Shown here: positions 5,610 through 11,269 of the stretch, in pieces
Position numbering within the stretch: position 1 is the stretch's first letter
Layout of the letters: each line of letters opens with the position of its first letter
Source: an uncultured Clostridia bacterium
GTDB taxonomy: Bacteria; Bacillota; Clostridia; Oscillospirales; CAG-272
Assembly (NCBI GenBank): GCA_945485605.1
Contig: CALYSG010000054.1
Coordinates: forward strand, 1 to 11,269
Reading direction: 5' to 3'
Length of the DNA stretch: 11,269 nt
Notes under the pieces: model-generated
The model's database searches: none
The model's input: only the letters and a program-made list of their open reading frames with translations
Told to the model about the DNA's origin: nothing
Program-made: the position numbers and the translations under genes

Positions 5610-5722
5610 TGCTTTTTGAAGAAATATTTTCCTATATATCATCAGCTTCGCCGGCCGATGCTTATAAAGGATTTACAAAAAGCATCAAGGTTTAATCTTG
5701 TGCATTTTGACGAACAAAATGC
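5609..5722. repeat. Nested inverted repeats in the gene-free stretch before the DUF4160 operon
   Basis: Perfect 10-bp arms ATGCTTTTTG (5609-5618) and CAAAAAGCAT (5676-5685) enclose a second imperfect palindrome (5633-5667) containing ATCAGCTTCG and GATGCTTATAA. The inner part resembles copies C and E of the queA-like repeat, apparently with its middle inverted. A separate 8-bp hairpin GCATTTTG-acgaa-CAAAATGC follows at 5702-5722. The left arm overlaps the promoter of the DUF4160 operon by one base. No open frame here has a ribosome binding site. Confidence 0.5.
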
Positions 5723-5734
5723 GGTGTAAGAAAA

Positions 5735-5770
5735 GTTACCAATCGGCTATTGTAATTGCCAATTGGTAAC
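5735..5770. repeat. Palindromic repeat, copy D (no adjoining gene)
   Basis: GTTACCAATCGGC and GCCAATTGGTAAC are near-perfect inverted arms (one mismatch) around a short AT-rich loop. It is a diverged member of the A-C family: the outer TTACC/GGTAA and the inner CGG are kept. No gene separates it from copy E, so the D-E interval looks like an empty or decayed unit. Confidence 0.65.
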
Positions 5771-5826
5771 CTTGTATAAGTATCGCTTTTTGTTTTTGTT
5801 ATATCACACAAAAATTTCTTTCATTC

Positions 5827-5880
5827 TATAAACATCGCATCGCCGATGTTGATACTATATAAGATTTTACCGATTGGTAA
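5827..5880. repeat. queA 3'-end-like sequence joined to palindrome, copy E
   Basis: Bases 5827-5854 match queA 3' end 5979-6006 at 22 of 28 positions, and the similarity continues leftward through the region of the queA stop codon (TTTCTTT-A-TCTATAAACATCGC). On the minus strand it would encode INIGDAMFIE and then a stop. It continues through CTATATAAGA into TTACCGATTGGTAA (5867-5880), then GCACAAACA, like the GCACGAAACA of copy C. It lies about 150 bases from the real queA end. Confidence 0.75.
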
Positions 5881-5908
5881 TGTTGCACAAACATCGTGGA
5901 AATTCTCT

Positions 5909-5958
5909 CGTAGGGGCGTTCTGTGAACGCCCGCGGGCGAACACAGTTCGCCCCTACG
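5909..5958. repeat. Double-hairpin inverted repeat downstream of queA
   Basis: Outer arms CGTAGGGGCG and CGCCCCTACG enclose two adjacent small palindromes, GGCGTTC-tgt-GAACGCC and GGCGAAC-aca-GTTCGCC. It is 15 nt beyond the queA stop codon. It can fold either as one long stem or as two hairpins. There is no following T-run on the minus strand, so it is not a standard terminator. It looks like a REP-like or very small non-autonomous mobile element. Confidence 0.7.
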
Positions 5959-5972
5959 GGTTAGGTTTTCTT

Positions 5973-7052
5973 TTACTCTATAAACATCGCGTCTCCGAAG
6001 CTGAAGAAGCGGTATCTCTCATCCACTGCGGTTTTATAGGCTCGAAGGGTGTCCTCTCGGTTCCAGAACGCCGAAACGAGCATAATGAGCGTGCTCTCGG
6101 GCAGGTGGAAGTTCGTTATCAGAGCGTCGACCGCCTTGAACCTATATCCCGGGTAGATGAAGATCCCCGTCTCGCCCGTGTAGGCGTGCACGGTCCCCGT
6201 ATCGTCGGTCACGCTCTCGAGAGTGCGGCAGGAGGTCGTCCCGACGGCTATGGTCCTGCCGCCCTTTTTCCTTCGCCCGTTTATTATCGCGGCGGCTTCT
6301 TCGCTTACCGAAATGTATTCGGTGTGCATAATGTGCTCATCTATCCTGTCTTCCTTCACCGGGCGGAATGTCCCGAGCCCCACGTGAAGCATGACCGGCA
6401 CCACGGCGGTGCCTTTTTCTTTTATTTTTGCGAGAAGCTCTTCCGTGAAGTGAAGCCCCGCGGTCGGTGCCGCCGCAGAGCCTTCCTCGCGCGCATAGAC
6501 CGTCTGATATCGGTTCGCGTCCTTCGGCTTCTCGGTGATGTAGGGCGGCAGAGGCATGATGCCTATTTTATGAAGTATTTCAAAAACATTTGAGTATGAC
6601 GCGCGGTCGTAATCGAAGTGAACCATGCGGTTCCCTTCCTCGACGATATCTGTCACTGTCGCGACGAGCTCGCCGCCGCCGAAGACTATCTTAGCCCCCA
6701 CCCGTGCGCGTTTTCCGGGCTTTACAAGTGTTTCCCACTCGTCAATGCCCCTTGAGCGGAGCAGAAGAAGCTCGACCGAAGCCTCCTCTCTCCCTTCGGA
6801 ATGTCCGCAGAGCCTTGCCGGAATGACCTTTGAGTCGTTTATGACGAGGGTATCCTCCGGTCTTATATATTCCGCAATATCGAAAAAGTGCCTGTGCGCT
6901 ATCTCTCCCGTTGCGCGGTCGATGACCATAAGGCGCGAGCCGTCGCGCTTTTCTGCCGGGTGCTGAGCTATAAGCTCCTGCGGCAGGTCGTAGAAAAAGT
7001 CCGACTTCTTCAGGTCGGTCGCAGGCATTTCGTTTATGATAGGCTTGTCCAT
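5973..7052 (-). CDS. queA: S-adenosylmethionine:tRNA ribosyltransferase-isomerase
   Basis: Enzyme of queuosine synthesis: transfers and isomerises the ribose of S-adenosylmethionine onto preQ1 in tRNA to make epoxyqueuosine. The product has 359 aa, in the normal range. Family landmarks in order: FFYDLPQELIAQHPAEKRDGSRLMV, DTLVINDSKVIPARL, LVKPGKRARVG, the core YAREEGSAAAPTAGLHFT, HVGLGTFRPVKEDRIDEH.MHTEY, VGTTSCRTLES, and ITNFHLPESTLIMLVSAF near the end, closing with FSFGDAMFIE. The ATG at 7050-7052 follows AAGGAG by four bases; a downstream ATG (7028) would give a more usual N-terminus but lacks such a site, and an upstream one (7073) has none. It has its own promoter. Copies of its last codons recur in the adjacent island. 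Confidence 0.96.
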   Translation of the reverse strand: MDKPIINEMPATDLKKSDFFYDLPQELIAQHPAEKRDGSRLMVIDRATGEIAHRHFFDIAEYIRPEDTLVINDSKVIPARLCGHSEGREEASVELLLLRSRGIDEWETLVKPGKRARVGAKIVFGGGELVATVTDIVEEGNRMVHFDYDRASYSNVFEILHKIGIMPLPPYITEKPKDANRYQTVYAREEGSAAAPTAGLHFTEELLAKIKEKGTAVVPVMLHVGLGTFRPVKEDRIDEHIMHTEYISVSEEAAAIINGRRKKGGRTIAVGTTSCRTLESVTDDTGTVHAYTGETGIFIYPGYRFKAVDALITNFHLPESTLIMLVSAFWNREDTLRAYKTAVDERYRFFSFGDAMFIE

Positions 7053-7105
7053 ATAACTCCTTGTGGCGGGCAAAGGTCGCCCGCATATACTTTTTATCGG
7101 ATAAT

Positions 7106-7134
7106 ATTATATTACATTTCTTGCTGTTTTGCAA
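7106..7134 (-). promoter_or_regulatory. Promoter of queA
   Basis: On the minus strand TTGCAA (7129-7134), 17 bp, TATAAT (7106-7111). Start expected near 7100, about 50 nt before the queA ATG. The AT-rich gap between queA and dapA (7053-7158) must also hold the dapA promoter, but I cannot point to a convincing -35/-10 pair on the plus strand. Confidence 0.75.
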
Positions 7135-7158
7135 GAGACTTACCCGAAAGGAAACACT

Positions 7159-8037
7159 ATGAAAAATATTCTCTTCACCGGCGCGTCGACCGCGCTGATA
7201 ACACCGTTTTCCGACGGCAGGATCGATACCGATTCCTTCGGAAGGATAATAGACCTTCAGCTCGGGGCGAAGATCCCCGCGCTGACCGTCTGCGGCACGA
7301 CGGGCGAATCGGCTACCCTCAGTGATAAAGAAAAGCTCGAGCTTATCTCCTTCGCCGTATCGCGTGCGGCGGGAAAGGCGAAGATAATCGCGGGTACCGG
7401 TTCAAATGACACCGCGCACGCAGTAAAGCTTTCGCGCAAGGCGGAGTCTCTCGGCTGCGACGCCCTTCTCGCCGTCACTCCGTATTACAACAAGGCGTCA
7501 CCCGAGGGACTCTACCGTCACTATTCTGAGATCGCCGGGGCTTCGAGCCTTCCCGTGATACTCTACAACGTGCCGTCAAGGACAGGTCTTGACGCTCCGG
7601 TCGGTATAATAAAACGCCTCTTTGAGGCGGGCGCTGTTGCCGCGGTCAAGGAGGCTTCGGGAAACATATCAAAGACTGCGGAGCTAATCTCGATCTGCCC
7701 CGGGATAACCGTTTATTCGGGCAACGACGACGCTATCCTTCCGACCCTTTCGCTCGGGGGGAAAGGTGTCATTTCGGTGCTCTCAAACCTTCTCCCGGGA
7801 GAGGTACAGAGCCTTTGCACCGACTTTTTTGAGGGAAGGACGAAGGCAGCCGCCGCAAGTCAGGCAAAGCTCTATCCCCTGATAAGTGCGCTTTTTTCTA
7901 CGACGAATCCGATACCCGTGAAGTACCTTATGTCTCGTCTCGGACTGTGCAGAGCCGAATACAGGCTTCCGATGACCGCGCCGACGGCGGGAGAAAAGGA
8001 GCTTCTCGACCGGGTATTTGAGGATTACTTCAGCTGA
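7159..8037 (+). CDS. dapA: 4-Hydroxy-tetrahydrodipicolinate synthase
   Basis: Cytoplasmic aldolase of 292 aa that condenses pyruvate with aspartate semialdehyde, the first committed step toward diaminopimelate and lysine. It has the TIM-barrel family signatures: CGTTGESATLS with Thr47 and Thr48, TPYYNKASPEGLYRHY with Tyr110, LYNVPSRTG with Tyr136 and Arg141, and AVKEASGN with Lys164 as the Schiff-base lysine. These correspond to the catalytic residues of the E. coli enzyme, which has the same length. The ATG at 7159 follows AAAGGAA; a longer in-frame start at 7129 lies before that site. It is divergent from queA, and its 3' end overlaps the convergent RNase M5-like gene by 13 nt. Confidence 0.97.
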   Translation: MKNILFTGASTALITPFSDGRIDTDSFGRIIDLQLGAKIPALTVCGTTGESATLSDKEKLELISFAVSRAAGKAKIIAGTGSNDTAHAVKLSRKAESLGCDALLAVTPYYNKASPEGLYRHYSEIAGASSLPVILYNVPSRTGLDAPVGIIKRLFEAGAVAAVKEASGNISKTAELISICPGITVYSGNDDAILPTLSLGGKGVISVLSNLLPGEVQSLCTDFFEGRTKAAAASQAKLYPLISALFSTTNPIPVKYLMSRLGLCRAEYRLPMTAPTAGEKELLDRVFEDYFS

Positions 8038-8606
8038 GAGACGAGCGAGTCGAACTCATCCTTCGTCATTATCACCCCGATCGCCGCCGAAAGTGCGTTC
8101 GGGGTCATTTTCTTCGGCAGCCCGGCGAGCGCGCAGAAGGCATCGCGCCGTGCACCGCTGTTTTCTCTTCCGCAAAGCCCGGCAGCGTAAAGCTCAGCCT
8201 TGCTAACGGCGTAGCCCTTCGGCTCACTGCCGTCGGCGAAGGGCTCGAGCAGACGGTAAAGAAGCTCGCGCTCCATTCCCTCGACCCCGAGAAGGCCCTC
8301 CTTCGACGCCTCGGTCTTGCGCTTTTCCTTGCCCTCGATCTGAGGAATATAGAGCTGTATAAGCCTTTCGGCGGGGACTGTCGACTTTATGAAGGAGCGT
8401 ATGACGCTGCCCGCACCGTCGCTGTCGGATAGGATTATAAGCCTGCTTTTTTCCGAAAGGCGGCGAAACAGTGCCTGCTTTTCGGGCTTTTTGAAGATCC
8501 CGAACCCGTCGGTCGTCAGCACCGTAGCCTCGCAGACAGAGAGGAGCTTTTCTCGGTCGTATTTGCCCTCGACGATTATGGGGCAGGATATCCTTAATTT
8601 TTCCAT
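8025..8606 (-). CDS. Toprim protein, RNase M5-like (DUF4093 type)
   Basis: 193-aa protein with a Toprim domain in its first half: the glutamate motif PIIVEGKYD (Glu13) and the DxD motif ILSDSDGAG (Asp61, Asp63) that bind metal in this fold. Spacing and length resemble ribonuclease M5, which matures 5S rRNA in Bacillota, including a following VPAERLIQLYIP strand region and a GVEGMERELLYRLL helix. The C-terminal part (SGARRDAFCALAGLPKKMTPNALSAAIG) looks like the DUF4093 domain that accompanies RNase M5-type Toprim proteins. GAAAGGAAAAG supports the ATG. It lies 11 nt after uppP and is surely cotranscribed. The RNase M5 activity is inferred from family resemblance; a canonical rnmV usually neighbours ksgA, which is absent here. 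Confidence 0.85.
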   Translation of the reverse strand: MEKLRISCPIIVEGKYDREKLLSVCEATVLTTDGFGIFKKPEKQALFRRLSEKSRLIILSDSDGAGSVIRSFIKSTVPAERLIQLYIPQIEGKEKRKTEASKEGLLGVEGMERELLYRLLEPFADGSEPKGYAVSKAELYAAGLCGRENSGARRDAFCALAGLPKKMTPNALSAAIGVIMTKDEFDSLVSQLK

Positions 8607-8617
8607 ATCTTTTCCTT

Positions 8618-9460
8618 TCAGGAGAAGAGTCCGACGGCGAGCACGACGGTGCCGAGGACTATGCGGTATATACCGAAGGGTATGAAGCTGTGCTTTTTCA
8701 CAAATCCGCGCAGAAATTCTACGGCGAGCATCGAAACGCCGAACGATACGGCACAGCCGAGCACCATTATTATAATACTTTGCGAATCGGGCGCACCCTC
8801 GCCGACGGATAGGTATCTCGCTATCTTAAGCCCTCCCGCGCCGACCATGGCTGGGACAGAAAGGTAAAACGAGAAGGTCGCCGCCGCCGGACGGCTTATG
8901 CCGAGAAGGCGTGCGCCGAGGATGGTCGCGCCCGAGCGTGAGGTCCCGGGAATTATCGCGAGCGACTGAAAACAGCCTATAAGAAGGGCGTCCCCGAAGC
9001 CTATACGGTCAAAAGAAGTTACACGGTCGGCTTTTTTCGCTCTTGCAAGCTCTGCGGCGATAAAGCCTATGCCGTAAAAAATCAGCGCTCCCGCGATGAC
9101 AAAGGTCGCCGCCTCCCCCGTCACGAGCGCGTCTATCGCATCGTTGAAGATAAGCCCGATGACGGCGAGCGGAAGGCTTCCTACGGCGATCTTCGCCCAG
9201 AGAAGAAGCCCTGCGCGAACTCCTTTCTTCCCAGAGCCGCGGACAAGAAAGGGAAAGATATCCCGAAACCCGAGGATCACGACAGCCAGTGCCGAGAAGA
9301 GCTGGATGAGTGTCAGGAAAAGCACGAGCTCGCGCTCGCCGAGCGATAGTCGGAAGGCTCGGTCAAAGAGAAGCATATGCCCGGTCGAGCTGACGGGCAG
9401 CCATTCGGTGATCCCCTGAATAAGTCCGATAAAAAACGCCTTGACAAGCTCTGCCGCCAT
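8618..9460 (-). CDS. uppP: Undecaprenyl-diphosphatase
   Basis: Integral membrane phosphatase (BacA family) of 280 aa that converts undecaprenyl diphosphate to the monophosphate, recycling the lipid carrier for peptidoglycan and other wall polymers. It has the two signatures of the family: GLIQGITEWLPVSSTGHMLL (residues 12-31, with Glu19, Ser25 and His28) and PGTSRSGATI (171-180, with Arg175). Several hydrophobic segments (about 50-65, 85-103, 113-136, 155-171 and the C-terminal ones) agree with a polytopic protein. The start at 9458-9460 is preceded by AAGGAG nine bases away; upstream in-frame ATGs lie before that site. It heads an operon with the RNase M5-like gene and may be cotranscribed with the lipoprotein gene 68 nt upstream. 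Confidence 0.96.
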   Translation of the reverse strand: MAAELVKAFFIGLIQGITEWLPVSSTGHMLLFDRAFRLSLGERELVLFLTLIQLFSALAVVILGFRDIFPFLVRGSGKKGVRAGLLLWAKIAVGSLPLAVIGLIFNDAIDALVTGEAATFVIAGALIFYGIGFIAAELARAKKADRVTSFDRIGFGDALLIGCFQSLAIIPGTSRSGATILGARLLGISRPAAATFSFYLSVPAMVGAGGLKIARYLSVGEGAPDSQSIIIMVLGCAVSFGVSMLAVEFLRGFVKKHSFIPFGIYRIVLGTVVLAVGLFS

Positions 9461-9503
9461 AAAAGATGCTCCTTCGATCATTAAGATTTCTTTGAACATC
9501 CTT

Positions 9504-9518
9504 GCAGGCACTGCCTGC
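9504..9518. repeat. Palindrome identical to one in the left-edge repeats
   Basis: GCAGGCACTGCCTGC is a perfect 7-bp-arm inverted repeat with one central base, lying between the nuclease-fold lipoprotein and uppP. The same 15 bases occur at 392-406, 9.1 kb away. No T-run follows on the minus strand, so I do not call it a terminator. Confidence 0.6.
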
Positions 9519-9528
9519 CATACAGTCT

Positions 9529-11269
9529 TTAACCGAAATCAAAATCCACGAATATCGGGCAATGGTCGGTCGAGAGCAACGCGTAAAGATCGGTCACGAC
9601 CTCGTAGAGCTTTATCTTCGCGCCCGAGCCATTGCTCACAAAGAACTGGTCGATAGAACTCCAGTGATCCCCCTCCGGCATGACCGGATCTATGTAAATA
9701 TTGTTCGTATTATCATATTTGGGATAGCTGTGATGCGCCTTTACGTTTTCCTTCGTTTGCGCAAGAGTGAAAACGTCGGTCATTCCGCCCGCCGTGACCT
9801 TCTTATACGCCGACGACGAAGAGTTGCAGTTGAAATCCCCTGCGCAGAAGACAGGGATCTCGCCGTATTTCTTTATTATCGCGTCCTTTGCCGCGAGCAT
9901 CGTCTCGGCGTCGACGAGCCTTGCCTGATCATCGGTTGCGTCGACCTTCTTCCACCAGTAATGTGTCGAGAGTACGGCAAACTTTTTGCCGGTCGCCTTT
10001 ACCTGAAACACTCCGTAGGTGTAGCCCTTCGACGAATCGTTCTTGCCGTTGGGATATTGCAGATATTTCTTATCGAGAAGTGTAAGAGTAGAGGTCTTAT
10101 AGAAAAGCGGCGTCGAGTTGTTCGTACTTCCGCTCGCTTCGACCTCGGCGTACCCCGCCTCAGCCATAAGCTTAGTTATATCGTAAGCGCCGGTGCGGTT
10201 TGCCGCGTTGCACTCCTGAAGCCCTATCACATCGGGGTCGTAGGCAAAATAAAGCTCGCAGAGTTGTCTCTGGCGCTGTTCGCGGGGATGCTCCGCTTTG
10301 CAGTTCCCGTACATATTATTCACCATGATGCGGATCTCGCCGAGCTTCTTGTCGGCGTACTGCGTGCCGTTTTTGAAGTCCTTCGAGGGATCGGCGGTGA
10401 ACGAGTAGCCGTTCTCAAGGCTCTGATCCGCTACCGTGCTGTCAAGAAATTCGTTGCCTATGTACCCGATAGCCGCCTCATAGCCGTAAAGCGAGCCGGA
10501 AGAAAGGCTGAGTCTGCCGTCATTCACGCTGAAGGTGAAATTGTGCCCGTCGGGCATTTCTCCGCTGCGCGCGGTCTTTCCGACGAGAAATTCGTGATCG
10601 TAGGTCTTGTCGTCTCTCACGATCGGGAGAGACGTGCCGTAGAGCTCTTCTATCTTCAGCTTAAGCCGGACTGCGGCGCGGTATTCCGATATCGTATCGT
10701 TTTTCGGAAGGACTATGCAGAAATCCTTAAGCTCGGCACCGCAGACCTTTACCGAGCGTATAGAGTAGTTGTAGTTATATGTATATTCGGAATCCTTTGA
10801 AAAAGAGAACGATCCGTCCTCAAATTGTTTGCCGGTGAGAAAGGTCCTTATGAAATATTTCACGGCGTTTACGGTCGCCTCGTCGCTTCCTCCGACGATA
10901 ACGAGCTTCTTTCCGACGACACGTATCACGTAATTCGAAAAGAGAAGGCCGTCGGACACGCTCCGCGTCTCGTCACGGTCGTTTGCTCCGACAAGGATCT
11001 CGTATTCGGGTATATCCGACGGATCGTAGAACCAGTCGTTCGCAAGCGGCAGAAAAGCCCCCGTCGCCGTAAAAAAGGCATCCGAAAGCTCACGGCAGGC
11101 ACCGACGAGCGCACCATCCTTGTCAGCCTTATCGGGGCGGCAGATGACGTAGGAGGTCTTCTTTTCCTTTATGATATCAAGCACCTCGGCGGGAAGGTCA
11201 GGCTCCCCCGTATCGGTGGTATCGACATTCGATGAGTCGGTGATATTCCCCTCCCCGCCTGCCGAGCAG
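9529..11269 (-). CDS. Predicted lipoprotein with endonuclease/exonuclease/phosphatase domain (5' end cut)
   Basis: The frame stays open to the right edge, where the first complete codon (11266-11268) is Cys followed by SAGGEGNITDSS, a typical start of a mature lipoprotein with a flexible linker; the lipobox would lie just outside. Counted from that Cys the part seen is 579 aa. Residues about 38-145 and 182-276 look like two diverged copies of one domain, each holding YEILVG or HEFLVG and a closing AVKYFIRTFL or AIGYIGNEFL helix. From about 311 to the end is an endonuclease/exonuclease/phosphatase domain with LQECN (351), STHYWW (434), CAGDFN (475), SSIDQF (537) and STDHCP (566), which cover the usual metal and catalytic residues. 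Substrate is unknown: DNA, RNA, a phospholipid or a sugar phosphate are all possible. It ends without a clear terminator. Confidence 0.88.
   Translation of the reverse strand, partial: CSAGGEGNITDSSNVDTTDTGEPDLPAEVLDIIKEKKTSYVICRPDKADKDGALVGACRELSDAFFTATGAFLPLANDWFYDPSDIPEYEILVGANDRDETRSVSDGLLFSNYVIRVVGKKLVIVGGSDEATVNAVKYFIRTFLTGKQFEDGSFSFSKDSEYTYNYNYSIRSVKVCGAELKDFCIVLPKNDTISEYRAAVRLKLKIEELYGTSLPIVRDDKTYDHEFLVGKTARSGEMPDGHNFTFSVNDGRLSLSSGSLYGYEAAIGYIGNEFLDSTVADQSLENGYSFTADPSKDFKNGTQYADKKLGEIRIMVNNMYGNCKAEHPREQRQRQLCELYFAYDPDVIGLQECNAANRTGAYDITKLMAEAGYAEVEASGSTNNSTPLFYKTSTLTLLDKKYLQYPNGKNDSSKGYTYGVFQVKATGKKFAVLSTHYWWKKVDATDDQARLVDAETMLAAKDAIIKKYGEIPVFCAGDFNCNSSSSAYKKVTAGGMTDVFTLAQTKENVKAHHSYPKYDNTNNIYIDPVMPEGDHWSSIDQFFVSNGSGAKIKLYEVVTDLYALLSTDHCPIFVDFDFG

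Noticed and set aside
3161..5880. Canonical integron attC sites
   Set aside because: The palindromes lack the RYYYAAC and GTTRRRY core sites and the R/L box layout, and no integron integrase is present in the window. Only the arrangement is integron-like.
3161..5880. CRISPR array
   Set aside because: The repeats are few, 742-941 bp apart in most cases, and separated by genes; there are no uniform 30-40 bp spacers or cas genes.
5909..5958. Intrinsic terminator of queA
   Set aside because: The stem is strong, but no T-run follows on the minus strand and the internal two-hairpin symmetry fits a repeat element better.
5874..6593. 239-aa open frame on the plus strand opposite queA
   Set aside because: It is the reverse complement of conserved QueA motifs and starts inside a palindromic repeat without a ribosome binding site.
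9502..10800. 432-aa open frame on the plus strand opposite the nuclease-fold lipoprotein
   Set aside because: The opposite strand holds all motifs of an endonuclease/exonuclease/phosphatase domain; this frame has no recognisable feature.

Overview
The window looks like chromosomal DNA of a Gram-positive anaerobe of the Clostridia (Bacillota), probably a gut-type lineage related to Oscillospirales or Christensenellales. The reasons are a BspA-type leucine-rich-repeat lipoprotein, a small Toprim protein resembling clostridial RNase M5-like (DUF4093) proteins, strong AAGGAGG-type ribosome binding sites, and repeated sigma-A promoters of the form TTGACA-17 bp-TATAAT. Placement below class level is inference.

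Layout from left to right. Bases 1-443 hold no convincing gene; they carry diverged tandem copies of a GC-rich repeat with short palindromes. A BspA-like LRR lipoprotein (minus) follows, then a divergent promoter pair whose other arm reads into trpS (plus) through a leader of about 230 nt. trpS ends at a strong intrinsic terminator. From about 3150 to 5972 lies a visibly AT-richer island between trpS and queA. All its genes are on the minus strand and form three successive small toxin-antitoxin or toxin-antitoxin-like operons: a RelE/ParE-type toxin, a 72-aa acidic protein and an XRE regulator; DinJ-YafQ; and DUF4160 with DUF2442-HTH. After the island come queA (minus), dapA (plus), an RNase M5-like Toprim protein and uppP (both minus, one operon), and a large predicted secreted nuclease-fold lipoprotein (minus) cut by the right edge.

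The most unusual part is the island. Each of the three operons has its own promoter and is followed, 3-8 nt after its last stop codon, by a copy of one 36-bp imperfect palindrome. Two more diverged copies stand alone near queA. Two of the five copies are joined to a stretch closely resembling the 3' end of queA, as if queA's last codons had been a recombination target that was copied repeatedly. This is a cassette-array arrangement (operon plus 3' palindrome, repeated in one orientation), reminiscent of integrons but without canonical attC core sites and without an integrase in the window. Two of the three operons also have a palindrome, probably an autoregulatory operator, inside the promoter spacer.

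The other genes are housekeeping: tRNA-Trp charging (trpS), queuosine tRNA modification (queA), the first committed step of lysine/diaminopimelate synthesis (dapA), undecaprenyl carrier recycling (uppP) and probable RNA maturation. The two large lipoproteins at the edges are probably exported to the cell surface.
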